Positions 55,002 to 64,000 of a DNA stretch of 64,000 nt are shown here, one piece after another. Position 1 is the first letter of the stretch. Every line of letters begins with the position of its first letter. Both the position numbers and the translations under genes were made by a program. The stretch spans positions 620,001-684,000 of the forward strand of contig JAKSGN010000007.1 of the NCBI GenBank assembly GCA_024180945.1, written 5' to 3'. Below the pieces are notes generated by a model that was not told the origin of the DNA, searched no databases, and was given only the letters and a program-made list of their open reading frames with translations. Source of the stretch: Macrophomina tecta (lineage: Eukaryota > Ascomycota > Dothideomycetes > Botryosphaeriales > Botryosphaeriaceae).

Positions 55002-56638
55002 TTATGCATTCTCGACCTTGAAACCGCCAGGCATCAGTTTCGTGAAGACCATATCTGGATCATACCATTGCCTGATCATCTTCAACTTCCTCACATTAGC
55101 TTGTTCATAGCCGCCGAACACATCCTGCCATGCATCCGCATCGTTCATGAACACAAACGGGTCTCTCATCCCCTCCTTCTCCAAGCGCTCCTCAATCCTG
55201 GGCGTCCACCCCGTGTAGAACCGCTGCACCCTCTCATCATCCGCCGGATCGCTCCAGGCGTATGCCTGTATGAACCAAATGTACGGCGCCTTCGCTGCAT
55301 CATACCCCATCGGATTGCCCCCGTGCGCCTCGCTGGCTTCGATGAAGTCCGCCCTCCACGGCTGGAAGACCAGGCTAACGCTAATATTTGCGACGTCGGC
55401 CAGCCCAGCGCCGTCCAGCGCGGGAAGGAAGTCGTCGATGACGATGTCCAGCGCGCGCGTATCCGGCCCCGCACGCAGCGACGAGGCGATGAAGCGCGCG
55501 CGCTTGCCGAAGGGCCGCTCGACGCCGCCGTACGGGGCGCGCGTGTAGTCCCATAGCGTGGTCGGCTGCAGCAGCGGCCGCTCGGCCTGTTCGGGCTGCA
55601 GCGCGCCGCCGCCGGTCCAGTTGCGCAGGACAGCTGGGTCGGTGGTGGCGCCGTCGTAGACGAGGCTGGTGGAGAAGGTGGGAGCGCCGCCGGCGGGATC
55701 CCAGATCATTTGCGGCTCGAGCGCGCCTTTGGGGTCGGCGGCGCCGTGCAGGGCGAAGGCGTGGAGGGCGGAGACGAAGGCGGTGCGCTGGTCGGAACTG
55801 TAGGTCGGGTAGGCGCCGGCGATGGTTCCGTTGGTGCCGCTGGGATGGGCGCGCATGGTGAAGGCGGTGACGATGGCGAAGGAGTTGCCGCCGCCTTTGA
55901 GCGCCCAGTAGAGGTCGGCGTGTGGGTTGGTTTCGGTTGCGGTGATGATGGTGCCGTTGGCGAGGACGCACTGGATCGCGCTATGAGATTGCCCTTTGGG
56001 CTAGATAGATGGCTCACTGACCTCGTACTCGGCCACACTGGTGGCTGCGAAGCCGTGCTGGTTGCTCAGAAAGCCTACTCCTCCCCCGAGCAGATAGCCG
56101 GATACGCCCATGAGACCCATACGTCCACCGACTGTTGTTCGGTTATACGGCTTCAGCGCCGCGTATACAGCGTCCCAGTTGTTGCCGGCACCGAATTTGA
56201 TGAGAGATAGGTCGTCGGAGACTTCGACAGATGTCAGATTGACCAGCGATATCACGATACCTTTGTCGATATTCGCATATCCATCGACCGTCATGCCACC
56301 ACCACCTTTGACGGCGAACGGGGCCTGAAAGGCTGTCAAGGTGTTGACTGCATGCGACACTTCGGCAGCATTACCTGGTGCGAATATGCATGCAGGCACA
56401 AGGACAGCGCTGGTGGACCAGTAGTCTGTAGGCTGAAGGTTAGCTTGTGCCCATTGAATCAGGGGATAGTTTTATAGCTACCATTATTTTCCGCATCATA
56501 TGCAGAGGTACCACTGACGTAGACTTGCTCGGGGAAGGCCGAAGCCAAGACGTTGCAAGCTTCTGCCACAGGTGACGCTGAAACAGGTGAGGTAAGGAGA
56601 AAATGGCTGAGTACGACAGCGGAACCGCGAAACTGCAT
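55002..56638 (-). CDS. Secreted FAD-linked oxidase of the berberine-bridge type (BBE-like)
   Basis: Flavin oxidase of the kind that tailors fungal secondary metabolites. Three exons, 56638-56482, 56425-56022 and 55970-55002, give 509 residues. Signal peptide about 1-21 (VVLSHFLLTSPVSA). FAD-binding PCMH domain: YWSTSAVLVPACIFAP, FAVKGGGGMTVDGYANID, LIKFGAGNNWDAVY and GVSGYLLGGGVGFLS. The C-terminal BBE region contains ANVRKLKMIRQWYDPDMVFT. The FAD-linking His expected after GGG (as in GGGH) is Gly96 here. In the second intron the acceptor at GATCCAG, not the nearer CATAG, keeps frame (EYE joins CVLANGT). It ends 54 bp from the convergent AA1-like gene. Confidence 0.9.
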
Positions 56639-56705
56639 CCTTCGTGTCTTGTAGAAAGCCTAAGTGACAGCATACTGAGACTTAAGGGTCAAAGCCTTCA
56701 ACAGC

Positions 56706-56712
56706 CTTTATA
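56706..56712 (-). promoter_or_regulatory. TATA box of the BBE-like oxidase gene
   Basis: TATAAAG on the minus strand, about 70 bp upstream of the ATG at 56638. A second TATA-like element (GGTATATAAATC) lies near 56808-56819. Confidence 0.5.
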
Positions 56713-56719
56713 CACATTT

Positions 56720-57587
56720 CTCAATGCTCAGAAGCTCGTAAAATGCGCTCGGATTCCTCCCTGCCGGGCGCGCCGCAGCCGAGAGCTTCACTGCCAATTA
56801 AAGAAAGATTTATATACCCTGTGGTGGATATTGCCAAGCACATGTAGCCTCACCCTTTGCGGCCCCGGCTTAGCAGGTCGACCCGGCGCGAGCCGGCATT
56901 TACCTCCAAGAAGTCCGTTAGGTGGGTCGTCGTTCTTCCCCAGTTGTCAGCAGACTCATGGCTGTGGCCAAAGGAAAGATGTGACTCATGTTCGCATTTA
57001 AACTTTGTCTATCCTGTTGTCGTATTCGGAATGTAGGGCAGCTGCGTGCATTCTTGCTCGTTTACTGAAAAAGCTCGCCTACCCCTGGAGCGTGTTGAGG
57101 CATGACCAACAGCATCTCCAGCTCGCTTTCTCGATTTAGGGCTCACTGACTACACTGCTGCAGTTTTGCCCGTGTGTGGTACAAAATTGTGAGGCTCTAA
57201 TTTTGAGCTGCCTCAACCAGACTAGCATTGCGCTTGGAGGATCCGCATGGTTCCGCTCTCTGTCGCCGTGATGACCTGTGTATGTACAGATCTCCAGCAG
57301 CGGGAATTCGTTAGACTCTCCTACAAGAGCACAGCCTCTGCTGCGGTAAAGATATGTAGCATGATGTCTTGGAAATGGCGTCTTCAATGATGAAGCACCC
57401 CACTTTCCTAATCCAGAGTTGTAGATCGGATGACGCGCGTTCATCCCGCAGTCACTCCGACGACCACTGCCATGCCCCTGTGTGCACAACGGATATCTGA
57501 GACTTCTCGCATACAAGAAGCGTCAGCGCATAGTCCTGAAAGTCCTCGCCGGTGTCTGGCGGCATCATCACGGTAGCTCAGCTAGCC
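56720..57587. promoter_or_regulatory. Divergent region between the BBE-like oxidase and the sulfatase
   Basis: About 0.9 kb between the two divergent genes. A GC-rich block near 56855-56905 contains CGGCCCCGG and CCCGGCGCG, the kind of CGG-rich sequence bound by Zn2Cys6 proteins. Open frames inside show no domain. Shared control by the locus regulator is a guess. Confidence 0.35.
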
Positions 57588-59066
57588 ATGGCGCAACCAA
57601 AGAACATCCTGCTTCTCATCGCCGATGATCTTGGTAGGGAGCAGACGGGTTGCTACGGCTGCAAGTCCATAAAGACACCTAACCTCGACTCCCTGTCGGC
57701 TTCGGGGTCCAAGTTCGACATGGCTTTCACGAGCACCGCATCGTGCAGTGGTAGCCGGACCGTCATTTACACAGGCTTGCACACTCACGAAACCGGGAGC
57801 TATGGACTCAACCATGAGCATAACGGCTTCCAGACGTTTCCAAATGTCGAAACTGCGCCGCAGGTATTCAACAGGCTCGGGTACAGAACTGGAATTCTCG
57901 GGAAAATCCACGTCGGCCCAGAGACCGCCTACCCCTGGGAGATCCAAGAGCAGAGCGAGTCGAGAAACGTGGCACACATGGCAGACAGAGCATCTGTATT
58001 CTTCCAGGGAGCCCAGGCGGACAACAAGCCGTTCTTTCTTACCGTCGGATTCGTCGATCCTCACCGGCAATTGCACGTCCGTGGGGGCTTTGGCAACGTC
58101 CAAGGCAACCATGATTCAAGACTGCAAGACCACCTATACAAGCCAGAAGACGTCGAAGTGCCGTCTTTCCTCAGCGACATCCCTGAAGTCCGCCAGGAGC
58201 TGGTGGAGTACTACCGTGCAATCACGCGAATGGACCAAGGCGTAGGCCGCATCCTCGACGCCCTGGACGCTGCAGGCGCTCGACACGACACCCTCGTCCT
58301 CTTTCTCAGCGACAACGGGCCGCCCTTCATCAACTCTAAGACCACGCTCTTCGAAGCGGGGGTGCGCCTGCCCTTCCTCATGCGCGCTCCCGGAATCAGC
58401 ACGCCAGGCACCGTCAACCCGAGCCTCGTCTCCTACACCGATATCCTCCCCACTTTCCTCGACTGGGCCGGCCACGGCCATACCAATGCGCCAGAGGGCA
58501 AAATTCAACGCCGCGGCCGCTCCATCCTCCCCGTCCTCAGCACGACTACCCCGGAACCGGGCTGGGACTGCGGGTTTGGCTCGCACACGTTCCACGAGAT
58601 CACGAACTACTGGCCGACGCGATACATGCGCGACCGCCGCTACAAGTACCATCGCAATTTGTGCTGGAAGCTCGACTTTCCTTTCGCCATGGACCTGTAC
58701 GCGTCGCTGTCATTCGAGGGCATGCGCAACGCGAAGCCACCAATGATCGGGCAGCGCAGGCTCAAGGACTATATTCGCCGCCCGCCGGAGGAGCTATACG
58801 ACCTCGAGAACGATCCGCTGGAGGTTGAGAACTTGGCGGGGAGGGACGAGGTTCGCGGCGTGCTGAAAGAGATGCGAGAAGCGCTGGAGGAGTGGCAGAG
58901 AGAGACAAGGGACCTTTGGCTGTGGCGGGACGGGACGCCGCTGGTGCTGTATAGGACGTCAAACTATGCGAGGGAGGGGCTGCGCATTCCGGATAGGTTT
59001 GATTTTGACACGGAAAATCCGAGCACGAGGGACGTGGAAATTTTCCCGCTGGAAGGGCAGAAGTAG
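57588..59066 (+). CDS. Sulfatase (alkaline-phosphatase superfamily, heparan-N-sulfatase-like)
   Basis: Hydrolyses a sulfate ester or sulfamate. Single exon, 492 residues; ATG 57588 in GCTAGCCATGGCG context, with no signal peptide (MAQPKNILLLIADDLGRE). Active-site features: metal-binding DD at 13-14; the Cys to be made into formylglycine in ASCSGSRTVIYTG (C53), where the usual CxPSR has Gly for Pro; GKIHVGP with Lys and His; FVDPHR; and FLSDNGPP. The C-terminal half has LFEAGVRLPFLMRAPG, GRSILPVL and ELYDLENDPLEVENLAG. A modifying enzyme must oxidise C53 for activity. It could desulfate a plant or fungal substrate; placement in the locus suggests, but does not prove, a pathway role. Confidence 0.9.
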   Translation: MAQPKNILLLIADDLGREQTGCYGCKSIKTPNLDSLSASGSKFDMAFTSTASCSGSRTVIYTGLHTHETGSYGLNHEHNGFQTFPNVETAPQVFNRLGYRTGILGKIHVGPETAYPWEIQEQSESRNVAHMADRASVFFQGAQADNKPFFLTVGFVDPHRQLHVRGGFGNVQGNHDSRLQDHLYKPEDVEVPSFLSDIPEVRQELVEYYRAITRMDQGVGRILDALDAAGARHDTLVLFLSDNGPPFINSKTTLFEAGVRLPFLMRAPGISTPGTVNPSLVSYTDILPTFLDWAGHGHTNAPEGKIQRRGRSILPVLSTTTPEPGWDCGFGSHTFHEITNYWPTRYMRDRRYKYHRNLCWKLDFPFAMDLYASLSFEGMRNAKPPMIGQRRLKDYIRRPPEELYDLENDPLEVENLAGRDEVRGVLKEMREALEEWQRETRDLWLWRDGTPLVLYRTSNYAREGLRIPDRFDFDTENPSTRDVEIFPLEGQK

Positions 59067-59217
59067 ACAAAGGCATATTGGACTGCCTATTTCTCATGAC
59101 ATCACTGTCCAATATCGATGACGGAACTGCATAGACACGAAAATTGTCTCCATTCCCAGCTTCCAGTATCGGCCAAAGGTCTTCCTGTGGACCAGCCCCT
59201 TCCCCATCTTCAGCAAC

Positions 59218-60569
59218 TTACTTCAATGCCAGGCGCTTGGCGATCAGCTAAAGTACTTCGTCAGCCACTCTTCCTTCGAGCAAAAGCCGCAATCCTCCAA
59301 ACTCACCTCTCCACACGTCATAGGCTCATACTTCGCCGGATGCGCCTCGTCCACGCACGTCGGCAGCACCCCCAACTTCTCATCGAAATTGAAGCCTTCG
59401 ATTATCAGCACCCAGCCTCCCCAGAACCACTTCCAAAAACGCTATGAAACTCACCAAAGAAAAAGGGCACCGAAAACCTCTCCCCCCTGCCGCGCTGGAT
59501 CACGCGATGCACCGTCGACCTCAGCCGCCCATTCGTCAGCCTCATCAAGAAATCCCCCACGTTGACCACCAGCGTGCCGGCGACCGGCGGCGCCCGCACC
59601 CACTCGTCGCGCGCGTTCAGCACCTGCAGCCCGTCCGCCTGCTGGTACAGCAGCGTCAGGATCTGCAGGTCCGTGTGCGCGCCGATGCCGACTTCGGCGT
59701 GTGCGTCATCGGTGTCATTGCCATCGTCGTCGTGTCCCGGGTAGTAGTTGACGGCGAAGTCGGCGCCCGGGTACGTCGTCACGCTGTCGAAGTGCGTCTC
59801 GGGCAGGGAGAGCGCGAGCGCGAGCACGCGGATCAGGCGGCGCGCGAGCGTCAGGCAGTGCTGCCAGTGCGTTATGAGGGCGGCGCGGAAGCCGGCGGGC
59901 TGGAGGTGGGACCAGATGAGGGCGTCGTCGGCGGGTAGGTGGGCGAGGACTTTTTCGGGGACGGCGGCCGGGTTGGTGGAGTGGAGGGGGTCGAATTCCG
60001 GTTTGTAGTGGAAGTGGTAGGATTCCCTCTTGTCTGCTTGGGGTGGTGCTCATTTTTTTTTTAGCAAATGTTTGGGGAGTGACAAGAGTGTGACGGGTTG
60101 GTGCGCTGTCTGAAAGAATACCTGCAGAGCTAAACGGATTGGTGCGGCGCTCACGCAGCCCATCGTAGCCGTAAGATGAAATCTCTGATGATACTTTCCG
60201 CTTTTCCTCGACTGGGAGGCTGAAAAACCTGGAGAGGGGTCAGTGCTGGCAGTTGGCAGGGGAAAGTGGCGATTACTCTTTACCCATGACCAGGGTATTT
60301 GCTACCACGTCTTCCGGGATCCTGTGGTTTTTGATGTAGAAGAAGCCAGAATTCTCAGCGGCACTGAGCATTTCGCGAGCTACGGCCCTGCGAGCCTCAA
60401 GGTCGTCCTTGAAAATGCCATCCAGGTCAATGATGGGGATCTCCTCCGGCGTGCATTCACGCGGCGGGTTCGTTGATACGAGACGGTATGAAATGCCCTC
60501 ATAGCTCCGCATAGCAAGCCTTGTGAAGCCGAGGGGCGGAGCAGTCTCAGTATGAGTGATGCTAGTCAT
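59218..60569 (-). CDS. 2-oxoglutarate/Fe(II)-dependent oxygenase (isopenicillin-N-synthase-like)
   Basis: Non-haem iron oxygenase, a common tailoring enzyme. A phase-consistent model has exons 60569-60284, 60211-60122, 60033-59455, 59395-59307 and 59247-59218, giving 357 residues. DIOX_N part: PIIDLDGIF, NSGFFYIKNHRIPED. Fe(II) ligands HTD (H about 245, D about 247, in IGAHTDLQILTLL) and His about 301 (STVHRV); 2OG-binding RFS (R about 311). Using the obvious acceptor at 60229 would keep the family's FFSLP motif but break frame by one base; the phase-correct acceptor at 60212 drops that motif. So either the first intron is unusual or a one-base indel is present. It is divergent from the Zn2Cys6 gene. 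Confidence 0.85.
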
Positions 60570-60883
60570 TGCCGTGTCAGTAATTTTCGAGAACTAACGT
60601 GTTTGATTTCTGGACCCCGAGGAGGAGCATGTTGGCTTCTTATAAAATCTAGCTACAAAGAGATAGTACCATGATTGGTTGCTAGATAAAAGATTCCAGA
60701 CTGGCAGGGGGCATACGTCCATGGCCGATCTCCGGCTATCTCCTGCGATCTCCGCCGGCGACCGATTGCCGTTCATTCAAAGTGGGGTTCCACGCTCACC
60801 CCGACATCCCACGACGATAAGGCGGTTTTAACCGGTCTCCGGCGGCATCTCTTGTTCAACATCGATTTTGAGATTTCGTCGCG
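60570..60883. promoter_or_regulatory. Divergent promoter of the 2OG oxygenase and the Zn2Cys6 regulator
   Basis: 314 bp between two ATG codons. It contains TCTCCGCCGGCGA near 60749-60761 and GGTCTCCGGCGGC near 60834-60846. Inverted CCG/CGG pairs such as CCGCCGG and CCGGCGG are typical of Zn2Cys6 dimer targets, so auto-regulation plus control of the oxygenase is plausible. This is inference. Confidence 0.5.
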
Positions 60884-63219
60884 ATGACCGACTCGTCCGC
60901 CCCCGAAGAGACCTCGCCAAATGGTCCGCGCTCCCTTCACAATCGCACAAACTCGACTGGAGATGCAGCAACCTCTTCGCGCGCTGAAGAGCCCCCTCCC
61001 AAAAAGCGGAAGCGTCTGGTTCTGTCCTGCGAAACTTGTCGGCGACTAAAGTGCCGCTGTGAGTTTGACAAGGGTTTGGATGGCTGTGCACGGTGTCGTA
61101 CACTCAGGTATAACCCGCGCGTTTCGTTCTTTTGATGCCTAGCTTGATCTGAGGATCAATATAGGATTCCATGTATCAAAAATGACAAGAATGATCTTCC
61201 AGCGCAACAGCAGACGACCTCCTTCCTGCCTGGGACTGACCAAAGGTATCAACTCCCCTTTTGATCCTTCATCGGCGTAACACGGAGGCTTTAGCTTACC
61301 AAAGGAAGACTTTCAAACCTGGAGACATCAGTATCCGAGCTCAAGTCGATGGTCAATACTTTACTTAAGGAGCGAGTAAAGACCCATTTCCAGAAGGGCT
61401 GTGCTGAAAACCACACCAACTCTGCGGGGGATGAAGGAAATATTGACCCGGTTGTTACCCCTGCGGATCGAACCGTCCACACCTCTCCGGCAGAGGTGAT
61501 GAGGAAGGTGGGAAGCCAGCTGGACGGGGGTTTCCGGAGGACGCTGGATGCTCAGGTCGATCTTATTTCTGCCCACATACTGGACTTACAATCTGCTGAC
61601 GACCTTGTGAGACGGTAATTTTGGATATGCGCTGCTTTAAGCTTCTAGGGAAATTGCTCACACTTTGCAGATTTATTCGTCGCCGAGGACGGTTTCTCCT
61701 CGTTCAAGACGAGAGAGATATGACGTCAGGCGGGGAACTCCGGCATGTTTCGCCATTCCTGCATGCGGTATGCTGCCTTCAAGAGCTGAAATACACCGCA
61801 GTGGATGGCGAAAGGCTCATTAAACATAGACTGGCGTTCGAGCACGTTCGGAAAATGCTCGGTGTGGTGATGCTCGCAGGCCCCTTACCCTTGGAAGAGC
61901 TTACCGGTGTTTTCATCATGGCATTCTCCAGCGCCTCCCCGTCGGTAACTCGAGACCATTTCGTGATAGAATTTCACCATAGCTAACAACAAGATAGCGC
62001 GGGTCTGAGTTCCTAGATAGCTGGTTACTGAGTGGTCATTGCGCACAACAAGCCATGCTCAGCATCAAGTTCTCGGAAATAGGCAGAAGGACGAAACTTG
62101 GCACCTCGACTTTGGCGGACCAAAAGTCCATACGGCTCTGGGCAAACATATGCCTAGTCCACCTACAGTAGGCATCCTTTCACCGTGCTGGTTGATTGCG
62201 TTCCCGACACTGATTTATCGCGTAGTTGGGCGGCTACGACGGGGCGACCGTCCACATTGCCTGGTCCGTACTTTAGGCAGTGTAGAGTGTTGCTCGATTT
62301 TGAGCTCGCAACTTTGCGTGATAGCATGTTGTATGCCGAAATAACCCTCTACTCGATCATAGAAGAGAAGCTCTCACGCGAATCGTTCCTGGAAGGTGAC
62401 GGAGCCTGCGAGGAGCTCACAGGCTGGAAACAGAAGTGGAGCCACTTGCTCGGTTGGTCTATGAGATCATTATACAGATTTGGCGAGTCAAGGCTAACCT
62501 GGGCGTACTCAGAACTCCCTAATTCCCTAGTGTTGAGTGTCAGCTATGAAATTGCATGGCTCATTCTCGCCAGCCGGTCACTGGAGCATTCACGCAGCCA
62601 AGACCGTGAACGTTCTTCACAGATTTCTGACAGCGATACCAGAGCTGAAAGCGGGGGGAGAACTCCTTCCCGAATAATGCAATCACTTGTCTGCGACTTT
62701 GCTGCCCAAGTCCTTGCTATGTTCCTTACCATTCCCGAGTCATGGGGAGCAGACCTTCCAGACTTTTATCTTTTGTGCGTCTCTTACGCCGTGCTGCTCT
62801 TGTCTAAACATTTGGCAAAATCATCCAGCTCGTCACATGGGGAGATAGTGCAGCATCTAGAGCTAGTGAAGAGAAGGTATGGCGACGTGCAGTCGATGCC
62901 GAAATCAATGCGGTATAGTGTGGAGAAGGCATTGAAGAGGCTTCGAAGGAATACTTCCTACAGCCAAGAGAGTTCAGCAAGCCTAGAAAGGGAGCAAATA
63001 CCTCACCAAGACGAGTCTATCGGTAATTATTCCGAGTGTGGCGTTAGAGCGGATTCCGGCAATCCCAGTTCGACAACCCAGGAGATAGGTAATCAGCAAG
63101 CCGTTTTCACTACCGCACTGCTCGATCCAATGGACCTACAAGATCCCTTGTTTGAGGGTATGGAATACTTCTTCAGTGGCGGATACCTTGGACCATTAGA
63201 TCATAGCGGCCCATTCTGA
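60884..63219 (+). CDS. Zn2Cys6 transcription factor, probable regulator of the metabolite locus
   Basis: Six exons, 60884-61107, 61165-61245, 61309-61614, 61671-61944, 61998-62167 and 62226-63219, all in phase, give 682 residues. The nuclear signal PPPKKRKRL is followed by a complete cluster CX2CX6CX8CX2CX6C (CETCRRLKCRC...GCARCRTLRIPC, the last Cys restored by splicing). A linker coiled coil RLSNLETSVSELKSMVNTLL follows. The fungal-specific middle-homology region is clear (HVSPFLHAVCCLQELKY, AGPLPLEELTGVFIM, SEFLDSWLLSGHCAQQAM, HWAATTGRPSTLPGPY, CRVLLDFELATLRDSM). The C-terminus is acidic and Gln/Ser-rich, as in activators (LDPMDLQDPLFEGMEYFF). No break seen. Divergent from the oxygenase. 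Confidence 0.92.
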
Positions 63220-63758
63220 GAGTGAGCGTGTAGAAGGGCAAAAGGACGGCCTCACTATACCATTAACTAACCCCGACACGGGCGCCCCTGTACTCCCAGT
63301 TGGGAAATTTCTCAGATTCATTATTATTGAGAGATTTACATGGGCTCCTCAGTTTCGCCGGGGGGTCGGTGGTTGAGGAATGGCGATCGACGCTTCTGAT
63401 TTTCGGGTTAGTTTTAGTATGAACTGTGCACCGCGGAGATGCAGCATATAACAGGGCGAAGGCCCAGCCCCGCTGCATTGCGCAAGACAAATAAACATGC
63501 CAGTGCTTTTGGGACATCACTCCATTGATTGACCCAGCCTTACAAGCATGTACTCTAATTCCGACGTACACTTCGGGGCAAGAAACAACATGCACACTTG
63601 CACAGCGAAATATATATGCATTTTTCCCTTCTCTGGTCTAAACTAGCGATCACCTTGATTATTGTCTATACCGCACCCGTGCAAAAGTCAGGGCGCACGG
63701 ACGTGCACGAGTCAAAACAACAACGTACCCTCTTCATCCCTTGCCTCATTACACCACC
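63220..63758. other. Region between the Zn2Cys6 gene and the Tc1-like element
   Basis: 539 bp. The second half likely includes the left end of the transposon: CCGTGCAAAAGTCAGGGCGC at 63678-63697, followed by GTGCACGAGTCAAAACAAC, resembles the end of a fungal Tc1/mariner element, with TA at 63669-63670 as possible target. The partner end lies outside the window. Confidence 0.4.
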
Positions 63759-64000
63759 ATGCAGCGCATCTTTGGACGCGAAATTTCAGGCAATGCTAGG
63801 CAAAGGCATCAGCTTTCACATGATCAACGAGTTTCGGTTATTACACAATCGCAAGATGGTAAATCTGGGCGTCAAATTGCCCGTGAGACTCGCTTCTCAG
63901 AACACGCAATTAGGAGCTGCATCAACCACTACAATACGACTGGCCAGATTGATCTAACACCTCGTACTGGCCGTCCCCCAAAGTCAGCCTTCGCACGGAG
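63759..64000 (+). mobile_element. Tc1/mariner-type transposase, N-terminal 80 codons, cut by the right edge
   Basis: From ATG 63759 (CACCACCATGCAG) one frame is open to the window end. It encodes a helix-turn-helix DNA-binding region: HQLSHDQRVSVITQSQDG, then KSGRQIARETRFSEHAIRSC, INHYNTTGQIDLTPRTGRPP. The GRP-P motif (GRPPK) after the second helix is the hook typical of Tc1-like transposases (family knowledge). No stop interrupts the visible part, unlike the Fot1-like element at 28-30 kb, so this copy may be younger or less mutated. The DDE catalytic domain is not in the window. Confidence 0.75.

Overview
This is chromosomal DNA from a filamentous ascomycete (Pezizomycotina; Dothideomycetes is a guess). 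The evidence is a set of eukaryotic housekeeping genes split by 50-75 nt GT-AG introns, HET-domain remnants, a Zn2Cys6 regulator, a GH71 alpha-1,3-glucanase, and a pogo/Fot1-type transposon whose stop codons all look like repeat-induced point mutation (RIP). Exon limits were read by hand from splice sites and reading-frame continuity; no transcript data were available.

Layout. 1-6.6 kb is a compact housekeeping block: the N-terminal half of an ATR/Mec1-like checkpoint kinase (minus, cut by the left edge), COX16 (plus), TAD2 (minus) and a Ser/Pro-rich protein (plus). 6.6-28 kb is gene-poor and GC-rich, holding only a GH71 glucanase, a citrate/tricarboxylate carrier and a small Cys-rich protein. 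28.06-29.91 kb is a complete but dead pogo/Fot1 element with 54-bp terminal inverted repeats and a TA target duplication. 30.3-32.9 kb holds divergent HOM6 and a CCDC174-like gene. 33-42 kb is accessory DNA with two HET-domain remnants and an intact cytochrome P450. 42.7-46.8 kb holds a secreted RNase-T1-fold protein with all catalytic positions replaced, and a seven-helix membrane protein.

48.6-63.2 kb looks like a specialised-metabolism locus: a class I terpene cyclase (one in-frame TAG), a decayed MFS transporter, an AA1-like secreted protein, a berberine-bridge-type flavin oxidase, a sulfatase, a 2-oxoglutarate/Fe(II) oxygenase and a Zn2Cys6 activator. The oxygenase and the activator are divergent and share a 314-bp promoter. 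The locus is plausibly a terpenoid cluster, perhaps decaying, since the transporter is broken and the cyclase carries a stop. At the right edge, the first 80 codons of an uninterrupted Tc1/mariner-type transposase run off the window.

Most promising for follow-up: the RNase-like pseudoenzyme at 42.7 kb, the terpene-type cluster with its odd flavoenzyme (FAD-linking His replaced), and the long GC-rich gene deserts.
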